Assembly (NCBI GenBank): GCA_029204225.1
Contig: CM055101.1
Coordinates: 29,623,975 to 29,687,974, forward strand
Origin: Diphasiastrum complanatum
Lineage: Eukaryota; Streptophyta; Lycopodiopsida; Lycopodiales; Lycopodiaceae
Direction of reading: 5' to 3'
DNA length: 64,000 nt
The notes below the pieces were generated by a model. It made no database searches and was not told where the DNA came from. It saw nothing but the letters and a program-made list of their open reading frames with translations. A program made the position numbers and the translations under genes. Shown here in pieces: positions 1 through 9,330 of this stretch. Each line of letters begins with the position of its first letter. Within the stretch, counting starts at the first letter, position 1.

Positions 1-72
1 GCACTAAGAGGATAGCAACCAAGAAGGGAGAGCAAAAGGAAACAAGAAAGGAGACAAAAGGAATAGAGAGGG
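1..72 (+). pseudogene. 3' tail of a Lys/Arg-rich retroelement reading frame
   Basis: Read on the plus strand this stretch is rich in Lys, Arg and Glu codons and stops at a purine-rich tract directly before an LTR start (TGTGAAAG). The same sequence recurs inverted at about 24752-24832, where a longer basic reading frame is visible on the minus strand. It is probably the 3' end of a retrotransposon internal region plus its polypurine tract. No domain is recognisable and the left part lies outside the window. Confidence 0.45.
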
Positions 73-706
73 TGTGAAAGATTGTCAACTAGTTTTGTTG
101 GTTTATTGGCATTTTTGGAGGCCAAAGTGAAATTTCAACTTATAGATACATTTCTTAATCTTGATAAGGCCTAAAAATACTGTTCTTACTACTTCTAACA
201 AGTATTCAAGTGGATAAGGTTGGATTTAGAGCTACTACTATTGGTTAATTGAGATACATTGAAACTAGTAACTTATTTCTAGGCTTTAAGTGAAGTACCA
301 AGAAGTTGCTATTTTAGGGCAAGTGGCCAAGTGACATGAGGACTATTATAAATAGCTATCATCTTGATGTTCTCATTTTGTATGGAGAACTTTTCTCTTT
401 TGATTCTATGTCCATCTCATGTGTTTATCTCATGATATCTTGAGTTTCTATGTGTAGAATGTTGATTTTATGGTTTATCTAGCTTTCACATGTGTGAAGT
501 ACAATATTGTACTTTATTGCTACTATACGTACAGGGATAGTACTAAGTCATATCTAAATGTTTATGATCAAATCTTTGTGCATTTCTAAGTTCTAGCATG
601 CGTAAAGAAGTGATTTCTATGTTCGAGCTATTTATAGACATTAGAGGAGTTCTAAATCCAAAAAAGACCTTTCTAGACACTAGAGAAATTCTAAATCCTT
701 TATGAA
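73..706 (+). mobile_element. LTR of a copia B-related subfamily (LTR-B')
   Basis: It starts TGTGAAAGATTG and shares its layout with the family B LTR at 2989-3638: a GCCAAGTGGCCAAG-like block, a TATAAATA box at 347-354, a TATGTGTAGAATG block and a degenerate palindrome CACATGTGTG. A second copy lies inverted at 24108-24751. The right end is not a clean CA terminus. It runs into gypsy coding sequence near position 706, and the inverted copy has the same junction, so this is an old chimera rather than a simple LTR end. Confidence 0.65.
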
Positions 707-1301
707 ATTATTGAGGAATCCAGGACTTTAAAGGAGGAACCAGCCCGATTGAGTCCAACATAGATAGCTAGGAAAAAAATTATTCGAATTAATCTGGTGA
801 CAGATGATGATCCAAAGTAGATATTCATTGGGGCAGAACATGATCTTGATTTTATTACGACAACCATGGAGTTGTTGAAAAACTATAAGGTTGTCTTTGC
901 CTGGTCTTATGATGAATTATGAGGCGTAGTAAAAGAGGTCTACCAGAATACAATTGATGCTAGACCGGTTCGGCAACAGAGACATCAGATGAATCTAAAG
1001 CACGTGGGTCGGATTAGAGCTGCAATTGAAAAATTAGTGAGTGTGGGGTTTATTAAAATTCACCAACAGCCTTTTCAAATAGTGATGACGAAGGAAATTT
1101 ATGATTACTTAGACAAATTTATGAAAATTGTCTTGGATTTTGTCTATATGGGGATGATGATGATCATTTGGATTATTTGGAAAAATGTTTCCAAAGATGT
1201 TATGAATTGAAAATCAATCTTAATCTATAAAAGTGTACTTTCTGTGTGTAGAGAGCAATTTTATTAGGACAAATCATTTCTAAAGACGGATTGTTCATTG
1301 A
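707..1301 (+). pseudogene. Ty3/gypsy protease-RT linker and reverse transcriptase fragment (copy G1)
   Basis: Conceptual translation gives the gypsy linker (KVVFAWSYDEL), then the RT N-terminus (VRQQRHQMN, RIRAAIEKLVSVGFIK), then YDYLDKFMKIVLDF and a KCTFCV-like piece. The reverse transcriptase core between FQIV and YDYLDKF is missing, as in copies G2 and G3. A further small deletion near 1138 removes one Asp of the catalytic DD pair and shifts the frame, and several stops are present. The fragment ends abruptly at 1301, where a copia LTR begins. It is non-functional. Confidence 0.8.
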
Positions 1302-2039
1302 TGTTGAATTTCACATGTGTGGATTGTCCACAACATGTACTTGTGATAACCTAAGGTGTGTAGATGCACCAAGATCAAGACTAGATTGAGATTCAAGATC
1401 AATCTTAGATCCTATGGCAAAAACACACTACTACATGCATTCAATCACTTCCAACTCTCACTCACACGTGTGGGAAGTATTCAAAAAATAATCTAGGTAA
1501 AAACAAGCTGCTCTCCTTAGGTAGAGAGAGAAAAAGCATCATGAGCTCTCGGGTAGAGAGAGAAAGCTAGAAATCCAATAACTCACAAAATCCATGAAGT
1601 CACCAAATCAATTTAATTCAAAATAAGGAGTACAATGATACTAGTAGATCCACGAGCTACCACTATGCTTAACTATGATTGGACCATATTTTGTCACCTC
1701 TTGATCCTATTGGATCATTGAACCATACACCTCTTAATTCTATTGGACTATATTCAAGCACACCTCAATTTCCTATTGGACCTCACAAGGTTCCACCTCT
1801 AAATCCTATTGGACCTCTTGGAATTCATCAAACAAAAACTTTACACTTGTCTACACTCTAATTGGCACGTGTTTAGCCTCTTATTCTATTTTGGCTCAAT
1901 AGTGGCATTACAAGTGGAAGTGCATAATTTGTCATCTATGCCATTTTTTATTCCTATCAACATCCTACACCTAGATGCTTGATGTAAAAAACATAAGACC
2001 CCTATATCTAACATAGATAATCTTTTTCAATTCTTCACA
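1302..2039 (-). mobile_element. LTR of copia family A (3' LTR of copy A3)
   Basis: On the minus strand it starts TGTGAAGAATTG next to a polypurine tract (2040-2053) and ends GTGAAATTCAACA at 1302. It matches the LTRs at 7508-8333 and 47208-47938, including the repeated 'gtccaatagga' phrases and the exact palindrome CACACGTGTG at 1463-1472. The open frame at 1679-1861 is only a readthrough of the GGACCxATAGG-like repeats and is not a gene. Confidence 0.85.
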
Positions 2040-2988
2040 CTCCTCCTAAAAAATTATCAATGAAGATTTGAGCATTGATCTTGATATAACTCCAAGATTA
2101 GATCTATGCTTGATGAAAGCACTTTTGCTCAAAGGCTTGATGAGTAGATCGACAATACAAGAGGACGAGTTGACATGCTCCAAATAGATTTCACCTCCAA
2201 TAAGCTTTTCGCTCACAAAATGGTGTGCCACTTCTATGTGCTTGCTTCTTGCATGAAATATGGGATTATTGGCAAGAGCTTGGGCCGAGATGTTATCACA
2301 CTTGATCATTGGTAGATCATCCTCCTTGATGCACTTTAGCTCCATTAATAACCTCTTGATCCAAAGCACTTCTTTGGTAGTTGTAGTGAGTGCTTTGTAC
2401 TCGGCCTCACATGAAGAGAGAGATATAGTATCTTGCTTTTGGGAAAGCCAAGATATTAGATTTCCTCCAAGAAATATAGTGTATGCACTAATAGACTTTC
2501 GATCCATCTTGCACTTGCAAAGTCCGAATCCGAGTAGCCAACAATGGATAGATCTTCACTTTTATAAAGTAGACCATAATCACAACATAAAGATACATAT
2601 CTTATAATCCTCTTGGCCATCTTCCAATGATGGATCTTAGGATCTTGCATAAATTGACTCAATTTGTGCACACAAAAACTTAGATCGGGCCTAGTAATGG
2701 TAAGCCAAATCAAGGAGCCTACAAGACTCCTAAAAAGTGTGATGTCCTCAAAGGATCTTTCATCACCTTTATTAGGATCTTTTACAATTTTCTCCATTGG
2801 AGTATCTATGCTCTTAGAATTTTCCATATGGAATTTTTTCAACATAGAGTGAGCATATCTAGATTGGCATATAAAGACATGATTTTCATAAAAATCAATT
2901 TCTAGGCCTAGGATGTAATGCATCTCTCCTAGATCTTGCATTTTAAACTCACATCCAAGTGCTAGCTTGGTTTCATCAACTAGCTTGA
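2040..2988 (-). pseudogene. Copia family A RT C-terminus and RNase H (copy A3, 5'-truncated)
   Basis: The minus-strand frame 2941-2456 reads the RT tail (LGLEIDFYENHVFICQSRYA, IDTPMEK, RSLVGSLIWLTITRPDLSF). The frame 2507-2046 continues with RNase H (WLSQKQDTISLSSCEAEYKA, IKCDNISAQALANN, HARSKHIEVAHHF). A single-base deletion near 2500, compared with copy A2, separates the two frames. The copy is very similar to A2 at about 46257-47200 and is cut off at 2988, where a family B LTR starts. Integrase, gag and the YVDD part of RT are absent. Confidence 0.9.
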
Positions 2989-3638
2989 TGTGAAAGATTC
3001 AACTAGTTTCATCACATTTTGCAATATTTCCATATTTGGCATATTGAGGCCAAAACTTGTTTTAGACTTAGAGGTTGACTTTTCAAAGTTCATTAGTCTA
3101 AATTTCATTTGAATAAACACTTTTTGAAAGTGTGGGAAAGATAGAATGCGAGTTTGAGTAGATTCAATTTGAATAAGTTGGGTACATTGAATCTAGACCC
3201 GAAATTGGCAGGGTTAGCATTTTGGTGGGAAAGCCAAGTGGCCAAATAGGGTTTGGACCTGCTATAAAAGGATGTAACTCGTGGAGAGAGTCATCTTCTC
3301 TCTTCTCTATCTCATTTCATGCTTATACATGGTTCTCTTGGGTTCTACTATCCATTGGTGCACTATCTTGGTGATTGCTTGCAATTCTATGTGTAGAATG
3401 ATCTATATTTGCTATTTTTGGATCCACACGTGTGAAATACAGTAGATTGCTGGTTTTGTATGGACAGCAACTGTACATAATCATTTCATTCAAGTTTTAT
3501 CAAGTTCTATTAGTGTTTGCATCTCAAATTGTGTGTAGATGCTGATTTTTCTACATTGGTGAAATTGGTAGTGTATTTCTCTTTCTAACCAAAGATCATT
3601 CAAGTAGATTGGATCTTAAGGATCTAAAATCTTTGACA
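2989..3638 (+). mobile_element. Solo LTR of copia family B
   Basis: It starts TGTGAAAGATTC and ends ATCTTTGACA, about 650 bp, matching the two LTRs of the minus-strand element at 38022-43327. Inside are a TATA box (TATAAAAG, 3263-3270) and the palindrome CACACGTGTG (3425-3434). No internal region or primer-binding site adjoins it and the five bases on either side do not match, so it is a solo or rearranged LTR. It now sits between truncated copies A3 and A1. Confidence 0.85.
3263..3270 (+). promoter_or_regulatory. TATA box of LTR-B
   Basis: TATAAAAG followed by GATGTAACTC. The same box is present in both LTRs of the family B element (minus strand, 43044-43051 and 38289-38296). Its position in the middle of the LTR fits the U3 promoter of a copia element. 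Confidence 0.6.
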
Positions 3639-4139
3639 TTTAGAGGTGGAACCTTGTGAGGTCCAATAGGAAATTGAGGTGTGCTTGAGTACAGTCCAAT
3701 AAAATTAAGAGGTGCATGGATCAATGGTCCAATAGGATTACGAGGTGGCAAAGTGTGATCCAATCATAGTTAAGCATAGTGGTAGGTCATGAATCTACTA
3801 ATATCATTGTACTCCTCATTTGGATCTAATTGATTTTGAGATTGAGTGGATTTTGAGTGTCATTGAATTTCTAGCTTTCTCTCTCTACCCCATAGTTCAT
3901 GATTGTTTTTCTCTCTCTACCCGAGGAGAGCAGCTTGTTTTTACTTAAAATACTTTTGGAACACTTCCCACATGTGTGAGTGAGAGTTGGAAGTGATTGA
4001 ATGCATGTAGTAGTGTGTTTTTGCCATAGGATCAAAGATAGATCTTGAATCTCAATCTAGTCTTGATCTTGGTGCATCTACACACCTTAGGAGATCACAA
4101 GTACATGTAGTGGACAATCCACACGTGTGAAATTCAACA
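3639..4139 (+). mobile_element. 5' LTR of copia A1, left part missing
   Basis: It matches the right part of the 3' LTR at 7508-8333, starting at TTTAGAGGTGGAACC, and ends GTGAAATTCAACA directly before a primer-binding site. About the first 325 bp of the LTR are missing and a family B LTR abuts in their place. The terminal palindrome CACACGTGTG lies at 4120-4129. Confidence 0.85.
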
Positions 4140-4152
4140 TGGTATCAGAGCC
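4140..4152 (+). promoter_or_regulatory. Primer-binding site (initiator Met tRNA type)
   Basis: TGGTATCAGAGCC follows the CA end of the 5' LTR immediately. This is the standard plant copia primer-binding site, complementary to the 3' end of initiator methionine tRNA. It fixes the element's orientation as plus. Confidence 0.9.
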
Positions 4153-4790
4153 TACCTAAGGTTACCATGCATTTTGATCCATCTAAGTGATATTTTTTTC
4201 ATCAATCTTGAGCTAGAAGTTGTAAAGGCCCATTTTCCTAGCTATCTTGTTCAATCTTGGATCAAAAGAGATCAAAAGGACATTGATTAAGTCTGACCTG
4301 GTACTGTACGGAATAAGGTGCTCAGACACGTGTGAGGAACATCAAATTTCAGTTTGGAAGTTCTCTCTCATGCTTGATCCGTTTATCTTGATTGATAGCT
4401 TGTTTTGAAGCTATTTTTGTCTAGTTTTTGATGCAATTAGTTTCATTCCATTTGGTTTTGCCAATCAAAAGTTATAAGCATCTGAAGAGGGTTAGGTAGG
4501 GCACCTACACCTGGGTGGACACATTTGGTTTGGTCAAGAGATTGCTTGTTTGATCCAAAATCACAGTTGAATGCTTACCAATCTCATCTATATGTGATCT
4601 TGGTTTCTTAGTGTATTTCACACGTTTGCCCATACTCTATCATTTGATATGAAGTAGATCTAGTTTTGGAGAGATTGAGATAGCTAGTGAGAATCATCTC
4701 ACAGTTTGTTGCAAGATCTTGCATAGGAGATGGTAGCACACCATTATTGGATCCTATAGTGAGAGAGAAGCAACATTTTTTGTTCATCAC
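4153..4790 (+). other. Untranslated leader of copia A1
   Basis: This is non-coding sequence between the primer-binding site and gag. Its last part (about 4620-4790) is closely repeated at 37861-38021, in the leader of copy A2. It includes a 9-base version of the LTR palindrome (ACACGTGTG, 4326-4334). No gene is seen. Confidence 0.75.
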
Positions 4791-7301
4791 TTGTATTTAT
4801 CTCCACTTTACATGACTTCAATGAGTTCATACTTGTTGCAACCAAGTGAGAGATTGTCTACTTCCAATTATTCAATATGGAAGTTGAGGATGGAGTCCAT
4901 CTTGATACTCCAAGATGTGATGGACATTGTACTTGGGATTGAGGAGGAGCCTCAAGTCCTTCAAGAAGTACAAAAATACAAGAAGAGAGCTAGGATGGCT
5001 CTCCACTACATTAAGATGAATGTCTCTAATGAGATATTGAGGGAGATTGGTGATTGTTCTACATCCAAGGAAGCTTGGGATTGTCTCAAGTCCATCTATG
5101 AGGCTAAGAACACCTCTAGGCTCCTCACTCTTAGAAATCAAATCTTCCAAAGTAGTCAAAAGAGTGATGAGAGTGCATCTAATTATGTTTTGAGAGCCAA
5201 GGATATTCATAGGGAGCTTGCATGTATTGGTGACTCAATCAATCAAAGTGAGGTAGTCCAAGTCATTCTCAATGGCTTGAGAGATGAATATGACAACCTT
5301 GTCCAATCCTATGCTATTAAGGAGGAGCTACCAAGTTTGGAGGCCCTTCAAAGTGTGCTTATTTATGAAGAATCAAGACAAGAGTACAAACTCTTGAGGA
5401 TGGACAAGCTATCACTCAATCATGATGATGGCAAAGTTCTTTTTGCCAATCACAAAGAGAGGAGTAAGAAGCAACACCATCACTTCTCTAATGACAAAGC
5501 TAAAGACCAAGATGAAGAGGAGGAGGAGGATACCTCTCATGCTTCTACTTTGAATCTCAAGAAGAAGAAGATCAAGTGCTTTTATTGTGGCAAGAAAGGC
5601 CATTATGCCACCAATTGCTTCAAGAAGAATCAACTCAATCAAGCCAACATCACCAATGAGAAAGAAGACTATATTGCAAGTGATGGAGAAGGCTCTCTTA
5701 TGGCATCAAGCTTCTCCTCTTCCACCTTCAACAAGGATGACTCATGGTATATTGATAGTGGAGCATCTTCACATATGTGTGGCTCCAAGCACTTTTTTTC
5801 ATCTATTTTGCCTTATGATGGAGTCAAGAAGACCATATACTTTGCAAGTAAGCATGAGTGCAATATTGAAGGAGTAGGAATTATTCCCTTGAAGCTTGCA
5901 TCTTCTAAAGATATCTTTCTCAACAATGTTCTTTTTGTCCCAAAGCTTACAAAGAACATCTTAAGTGTTGGCCAACTTCTTGATAGTGGCTTTGATGTCA
6001 ATTTCAATATTGACAATTGTGTGATCAAGAAGGATGGTGAGATCCTTGCATATGGGTCAAAATTTGAAGGCATCTTCAAATTGGATCCAAGTGAGAGTGC
6101 AAACTCTCTTGATTTTTCTTATATGTCCAATATTTCAAAGGAGGATGATCACACGAGATGCACATATCTTCTCTGTTCAAGTATTATGGTGTATGATTAT
6201 TCCTTATTATTCAAAGCATATGTTGAGAAGAAATTCTCATTGAAGATCAAAGCTTTGAGGAGTATTGGAGCTCTTGAAGGAATAGCACCATATGAAGCTT
6301 TTTTCAAGATGAAGCCTAAGGTTGATCGCCTTAGTGAACGTGGTAGTGATTGCTTTGCACATATTCCCTTGGAAACAAGGAGGAAGGATGATCCAAGCTC
6401 ATGGATCATGATTGGATACTCATCCATGAAGGAGGCCTTTAGTGTCTTTACACTTTCTATTTCAAAAGTGATTGTGAATAGAGATGTCACATTGCATGAA
6501 GATTCAATCGTGGAAGTGGCCGAGATCAAGGCTTCTCAAGAAGCATCACAAGTTATCCTTTTTGAAAGTATTCAAGTTATGATGGGGCCAATGTGTGAAG
6601 AGGAGTTTCTTCTTCATATTATTTCAAGAAGATTTTCAAGATGCATGGTCGAGTCTTTATGGCTCACCTTACATGGCAAAGAGGGGCATCTTTCATGTTG
6701 TATCTACTACAACACATTCATTTTTGCTTCTCTTCCTTTGCTTGAAATGCTATCTTGCTTCATTGAATTTTTGGGATATCAAAGTTCAAGAAAAGCTATA
6801 CTAGTTTTGTATGATGATTATGGTATGGACATGTTTCTTGTCATTATTGACTTAGATGTGTTTCCAATACTTTTTGAAAGCAAGATATTGCATTGTCAAA
6901 AGTATGCTCTTGGTTCTAGTAAGAACAAGATTGAGCTTGGTACTCACTTTTTTGAAAATCATGTTTTCACATGTTTTGAGGCAAATTGTAAACTCCTCTT
7001 GAGATTAAGTGAAGCATCCAAAGTGGACACTTACATCCTTGAGAGAGTAACTAGCCTAAAAAAGATCAAGATAGTCTTTGATATCAAGATTAGATCCATC
7101 ATGGATATAGTTCATTTTATGTGGACTAGTCAAGCTAGAAAGCATAATCTTGATAATCATCATTGTTTCACATCTTATGATCTTATCTCCATGATCCTTA
7201 TGAGGCTTGGAAGCCTCAGATTTCTCTATTTATGGTGCATCCATCATGCAAGTGGAACTTTCAAAGCAAATATCTTCATCAAGCATGGAGGAAGCCCATG
7301 A
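4791..7301 (+). CDS. Gag-protease polyprotein with pol remnants and an unrecognised C-terminus (copia A1)
   Basis: An uninterrupted 836-codon frame. Residues about 11-230 are a copia gag (SERLSTSNYSIWKLRMES, MALHYIKMNVSNEI). A CCHC zinc knuckle has C263, C266, H271 and C276, and a retroviral-type aspartic protease has WYIDSGASSHMC with the catalytic Asp near 322. After about residue 450 the frame keeps small integrase pieces (AYVEKKFSLKIKALR, then YEAFFKMKPKV and CFAHIPLETRRKDDPS) around an in-frame deletion of the integrase core. RT and RNase H are absent. The last roughly 240 residues, including a Cys-rich hydrophobic stretch, match no family I recognise. Comparison with A2 (MSSMDSSLLEPSERL) suggests the true start is an internal Met at about codon 8 or 11. 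This is probably a non-autonomous element that still makes capsid protein and protease. Confidence 0.8.
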   Translation: MYLSPLYMTSMSSYLLQPSERLSTSNYSIWKLRMESILILQDVMDIVLGIEEEPQVLQEVQKYKKRARMALHYIKMNVSNEILREIGDCSTSKEAWDCLKSIYEAKNTSRLLTLRNQIFQSSQKSDESASNYVLRAKDIHRELACIGDSINQSEVVQVILNGLRDEYDNLVQSYAIKEELPSLEALQSVLIYEESRQEYKLLRMDKLSLNHDDGKVLFANHKERSKKQHHHFSNDKAKDQDEEEEEDTSHASTLNLKKKKIKCFYCGKKGHYATNCFKKNQLNQANITNEKEDYIASDGEGSLMASSFSSSTFNKDDSWYIDSGASSHMCGSKHFFSSILPYDGVKKTIYFASKHECNIEGVGIIPLKLASSKDIFLNNVLFVPKLTKNILSVGQLLDSGFDVNFNIDNCVIKKDGEILAYGSKFEGIFKLDPSESANSLDFSYMSNISKEDDHTRCTYLLCSSIMVYDYSLLFKAYVEKKFSLKIKALRSIGALEGIAPYEAFFKMKPKVDRLSERGSDCFAHIPLETRRKDDPSSWIMIGYSSMKEAFSVFTLSISKVIVNRDVTLHEDSIVEVAEIKASQEASQVILFESIQVMMGPMCEEEFLLHIISRRFSRCMVESLWLTLHGKEGHLSCCIYYNTFIFASLPLLEMLSCFIEFLGYQSSRKAILVLYDDYGMDMFLVIIDLDVFPILFESKILHCQKYALGSSKNKIELGTHFFENHVFTCFEANCKLLLRLSEASKVDTYILERVTSLKKIKIVFDIKIRSIMDIVHFMWTSQARKHNLDNHHCFTSYDLISMILMRLGSLRFLYLWCIHHASGTFKANIFIKHGGSP

Positions 7302-7507
7302 TCATAGTGGCATATTGGTGGAGCACTCTTCAAAGGCATTGGCAAGAGATCTCTACCAAAGAGATCTTATCATGGATATGGTGAGGGTGCTGCTATGATG
7401 GATCCCTTGGCTGATCTTCACTTCTTATGCATACCAAAGGATCCACTCAAAAAGATTTACAAACTTCTCAAGTGATCTAGTACCTTTCCAAGCTATTTTT
7501 TGAGGAG
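7302..7507 (+). other. 3' untranslated part and polypurine tract of copia A1
   Basis: A short non-coding tail ends in the purine run TGAGGAG (7501-7507) immediately before the 3' LTR start. The tract is weaker than GGAGGAG in A2 (47201-47207). Confidence 0.65.
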
Positions 7508-8333
7508 TGTGAAAAATTGGCAAAAATCTAGCTTGATATTTTTTATGATAGAAGTTTGTAAGTGAATCTCACATGTGTGGAGGATGTTCCCACGTGTGGA
7601 GAATTGTAAAGTAAATCAAATTGTTTGATATAGGGGTCTCATAGAATTTCATAGTCAAGCATTCAGGTGTAGGATGTTGATAGGGTCAAATTTGGCATAG
7701 ATGGCAAATTATCCATTTCCACTTGTAATGTCACTATTGAGCCAAAATAGAGTAGGAGGCCAAAATTGTGCCAATTAGAGTGTAGACAAGTGTAATGCTT
7801 TGGTTTGATGAAGTTTAAGAGGTCCAATAGGATTTAGAGGTGGAACCATGTGTGGTCCAATAGGAATTTGAGGTGTGCTTGAATATAGTCCAATAGAATT
7901 TAGAGGTGCATGGATCAATGGTCCAATAGGATTAAGAGGTGGCAAAGTGTGATCCAATTATAGTTAAGCATAGTGGTATCTCATGAATCTACTAATGTCA
8001 TTGTACTCCTCATTTGGATCTAATTGATTTTGAGATTGAGTGGATTTTGAGTGTCATTGAATTTATAGCTTTCTCTCTCTATCCGAGAGCTCATGATGGT
8101 TTTTCTCTCTCTACCCGAGGAGAGCAGCTTGTTTTTGCTTAGAATACTTTTGGAACACTTCCCACACGTGTGAGTGAGAGTTGGACGTGATTGAATGCAT
8201 GTAGTAGTGTGTTTTTGCCATAGGATCAAAGATAGATCTTGAATCTCAATCTAGTCTTGATCTTGGTGCATCTACACACCTTAGGAGATCACAAGTACAT
8301 GTAGTGGACAATCCACACATGTGAAATTCAACA
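7508..8333 (+). mobile_element. 3' LTR of copia A1
   Basis: TGTGAAAAATTGG to GTGAAATTCAACA, 826 bp. It is longer than the 731-738 bp LTRs of A2 and A3 because of roughly 95 extra bases near 7545-7640 that carry additional CACATGTGTGG and CCCACGTGTGG motifs. An exact palindrome CACACGTGTG lies at 8163-8172. The downstream flank at 8334 is transposase coding sequence, so A1 or its ancestor inserted next to or into that transposon. Confidence 0.9.
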
Positions 8334-9330
8334 ATATCCACCATCGAAATGACACATTCATGAAATGGTTGAAGCATTGTCACAATCAAAGAAGGCATGT
8401 ACTCAAGTTGAGAGAGAAGAAATATTGAGAGGTGCTGGGTGTCAGGAGAATCTGTTCTATGGCGATTGCATGATATTTACAATTTCAATGTTTCTACAGA
8501 CTTGGTCTACGATGTCATGCACATACTCTCATTGAATTTGTTTCGCAAATTCATTACCACTCTTATGAAAGGGTCAACAAACGATTCCAAAAGTGCTACT
8601 GATGCAATAGTTGTAGAATTGTCAAAGGTTGTGCCATGCTCAATTCGCTATGGACATTGGCCCAATGTGCCAAGCAAGTATCATGGAGGCTTCAAGGCAG
8701 AAGAGAATCAAAAGTTTACTCAGTGGTGCTTGCCTCATATCTTGGGAAGTGTGGCAGATACCTTGACATTTGCATGATTTGGTACTTCTACTAATAGACA
8801 CCGCACACTATTTTTATAATTATAGTTGTGACAATGGATGCACAGACAAAGACATAGAAATTATCGGGCATTTGTTGCTTGCTTGTAGAGTTCAAATAGT
8901 GGAATCAATTGGCAGAAATTCAACTCGCTTGGAACACGTAGCAAGTTTGAAATGCATTGTGAAGAGTTGAAAACAAAATGCATAGTTTGTTTTGGTTACA
9001 ATTATCGTATTCCTCTTACATTCTTAAAATGGTTGGGGATATTTTGGATGACATTTATCGACATGGCATGCATGATGTTTTTTGGTGCTATGCCTTTGAG
9101 AATAAAGTTTCTTGTTATGTCAATATATCGACCAACAATCGGAGTAACGAGATATCATATGCCCAATATTATAGAAGAAGACTATTCACCTCGGTTTTTG
9201 AGCACATGCAAAGGGATAAAGACGGTCTTATGCCCTTTGAAAGACGAAGTTCATGTTTGCTTGACTCTTCTAGACGGTTATATGTGTATAGACTTGCTAT
9301 CTCTTAAATGTCCCTCATGGCATAGACATG
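8334..9330 (+). pseudogene. C-terminal part of a TNP2/CACTA-like transposase, frameshifted
   Basis: Three successive frames (8439-8777, 8770-8970, 8978-9307) read as one protein: SVLWRLHDIYNFN, VYDVMHILSLNLFRKFITTL, PCSIRYGHWPNVPSKYHGGF, QKFTQWCLPHIL, then LLIDTAHYFYN and MVGDILDDIYRHGMHDVFWC, YAFENKVSCYVNISTNNRSN. The layout (VMH motif, a helical block, then a WCYAFE...NNRS block) is that of the region after the core in TNP2-type transposases. The family assignment is by pattern, not by search. It is not the same subfamily as the copies at 29 and 53 kb, and at least two frameshifts make it non-functional. Confidence 0.6.

Noticed and set aside
1679-1861. Pro/Ile-rich 60-codon frame, also at 7775-7957 on the minus strand
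   Set aside because: It is a read of the 'ggtccaatagga' repeats of LTR-A on the opposite strand of the element, in all LTR copies, without coding features.
2260-2852. Plus-strand frames opposite the A3 RT/RNase H, and the equivalent minus-strand frames at 46394-46987
   Set aside because: They are antisense shadows of well-recognised RT and RNase H coding sequence.
8334-9330. Assigning this transposase fragment to the same element as the copies at 29 and 53 kb
   Set aside because: It covers a different part of the protein and lies in another context, so the relation cannot be tested from this window.
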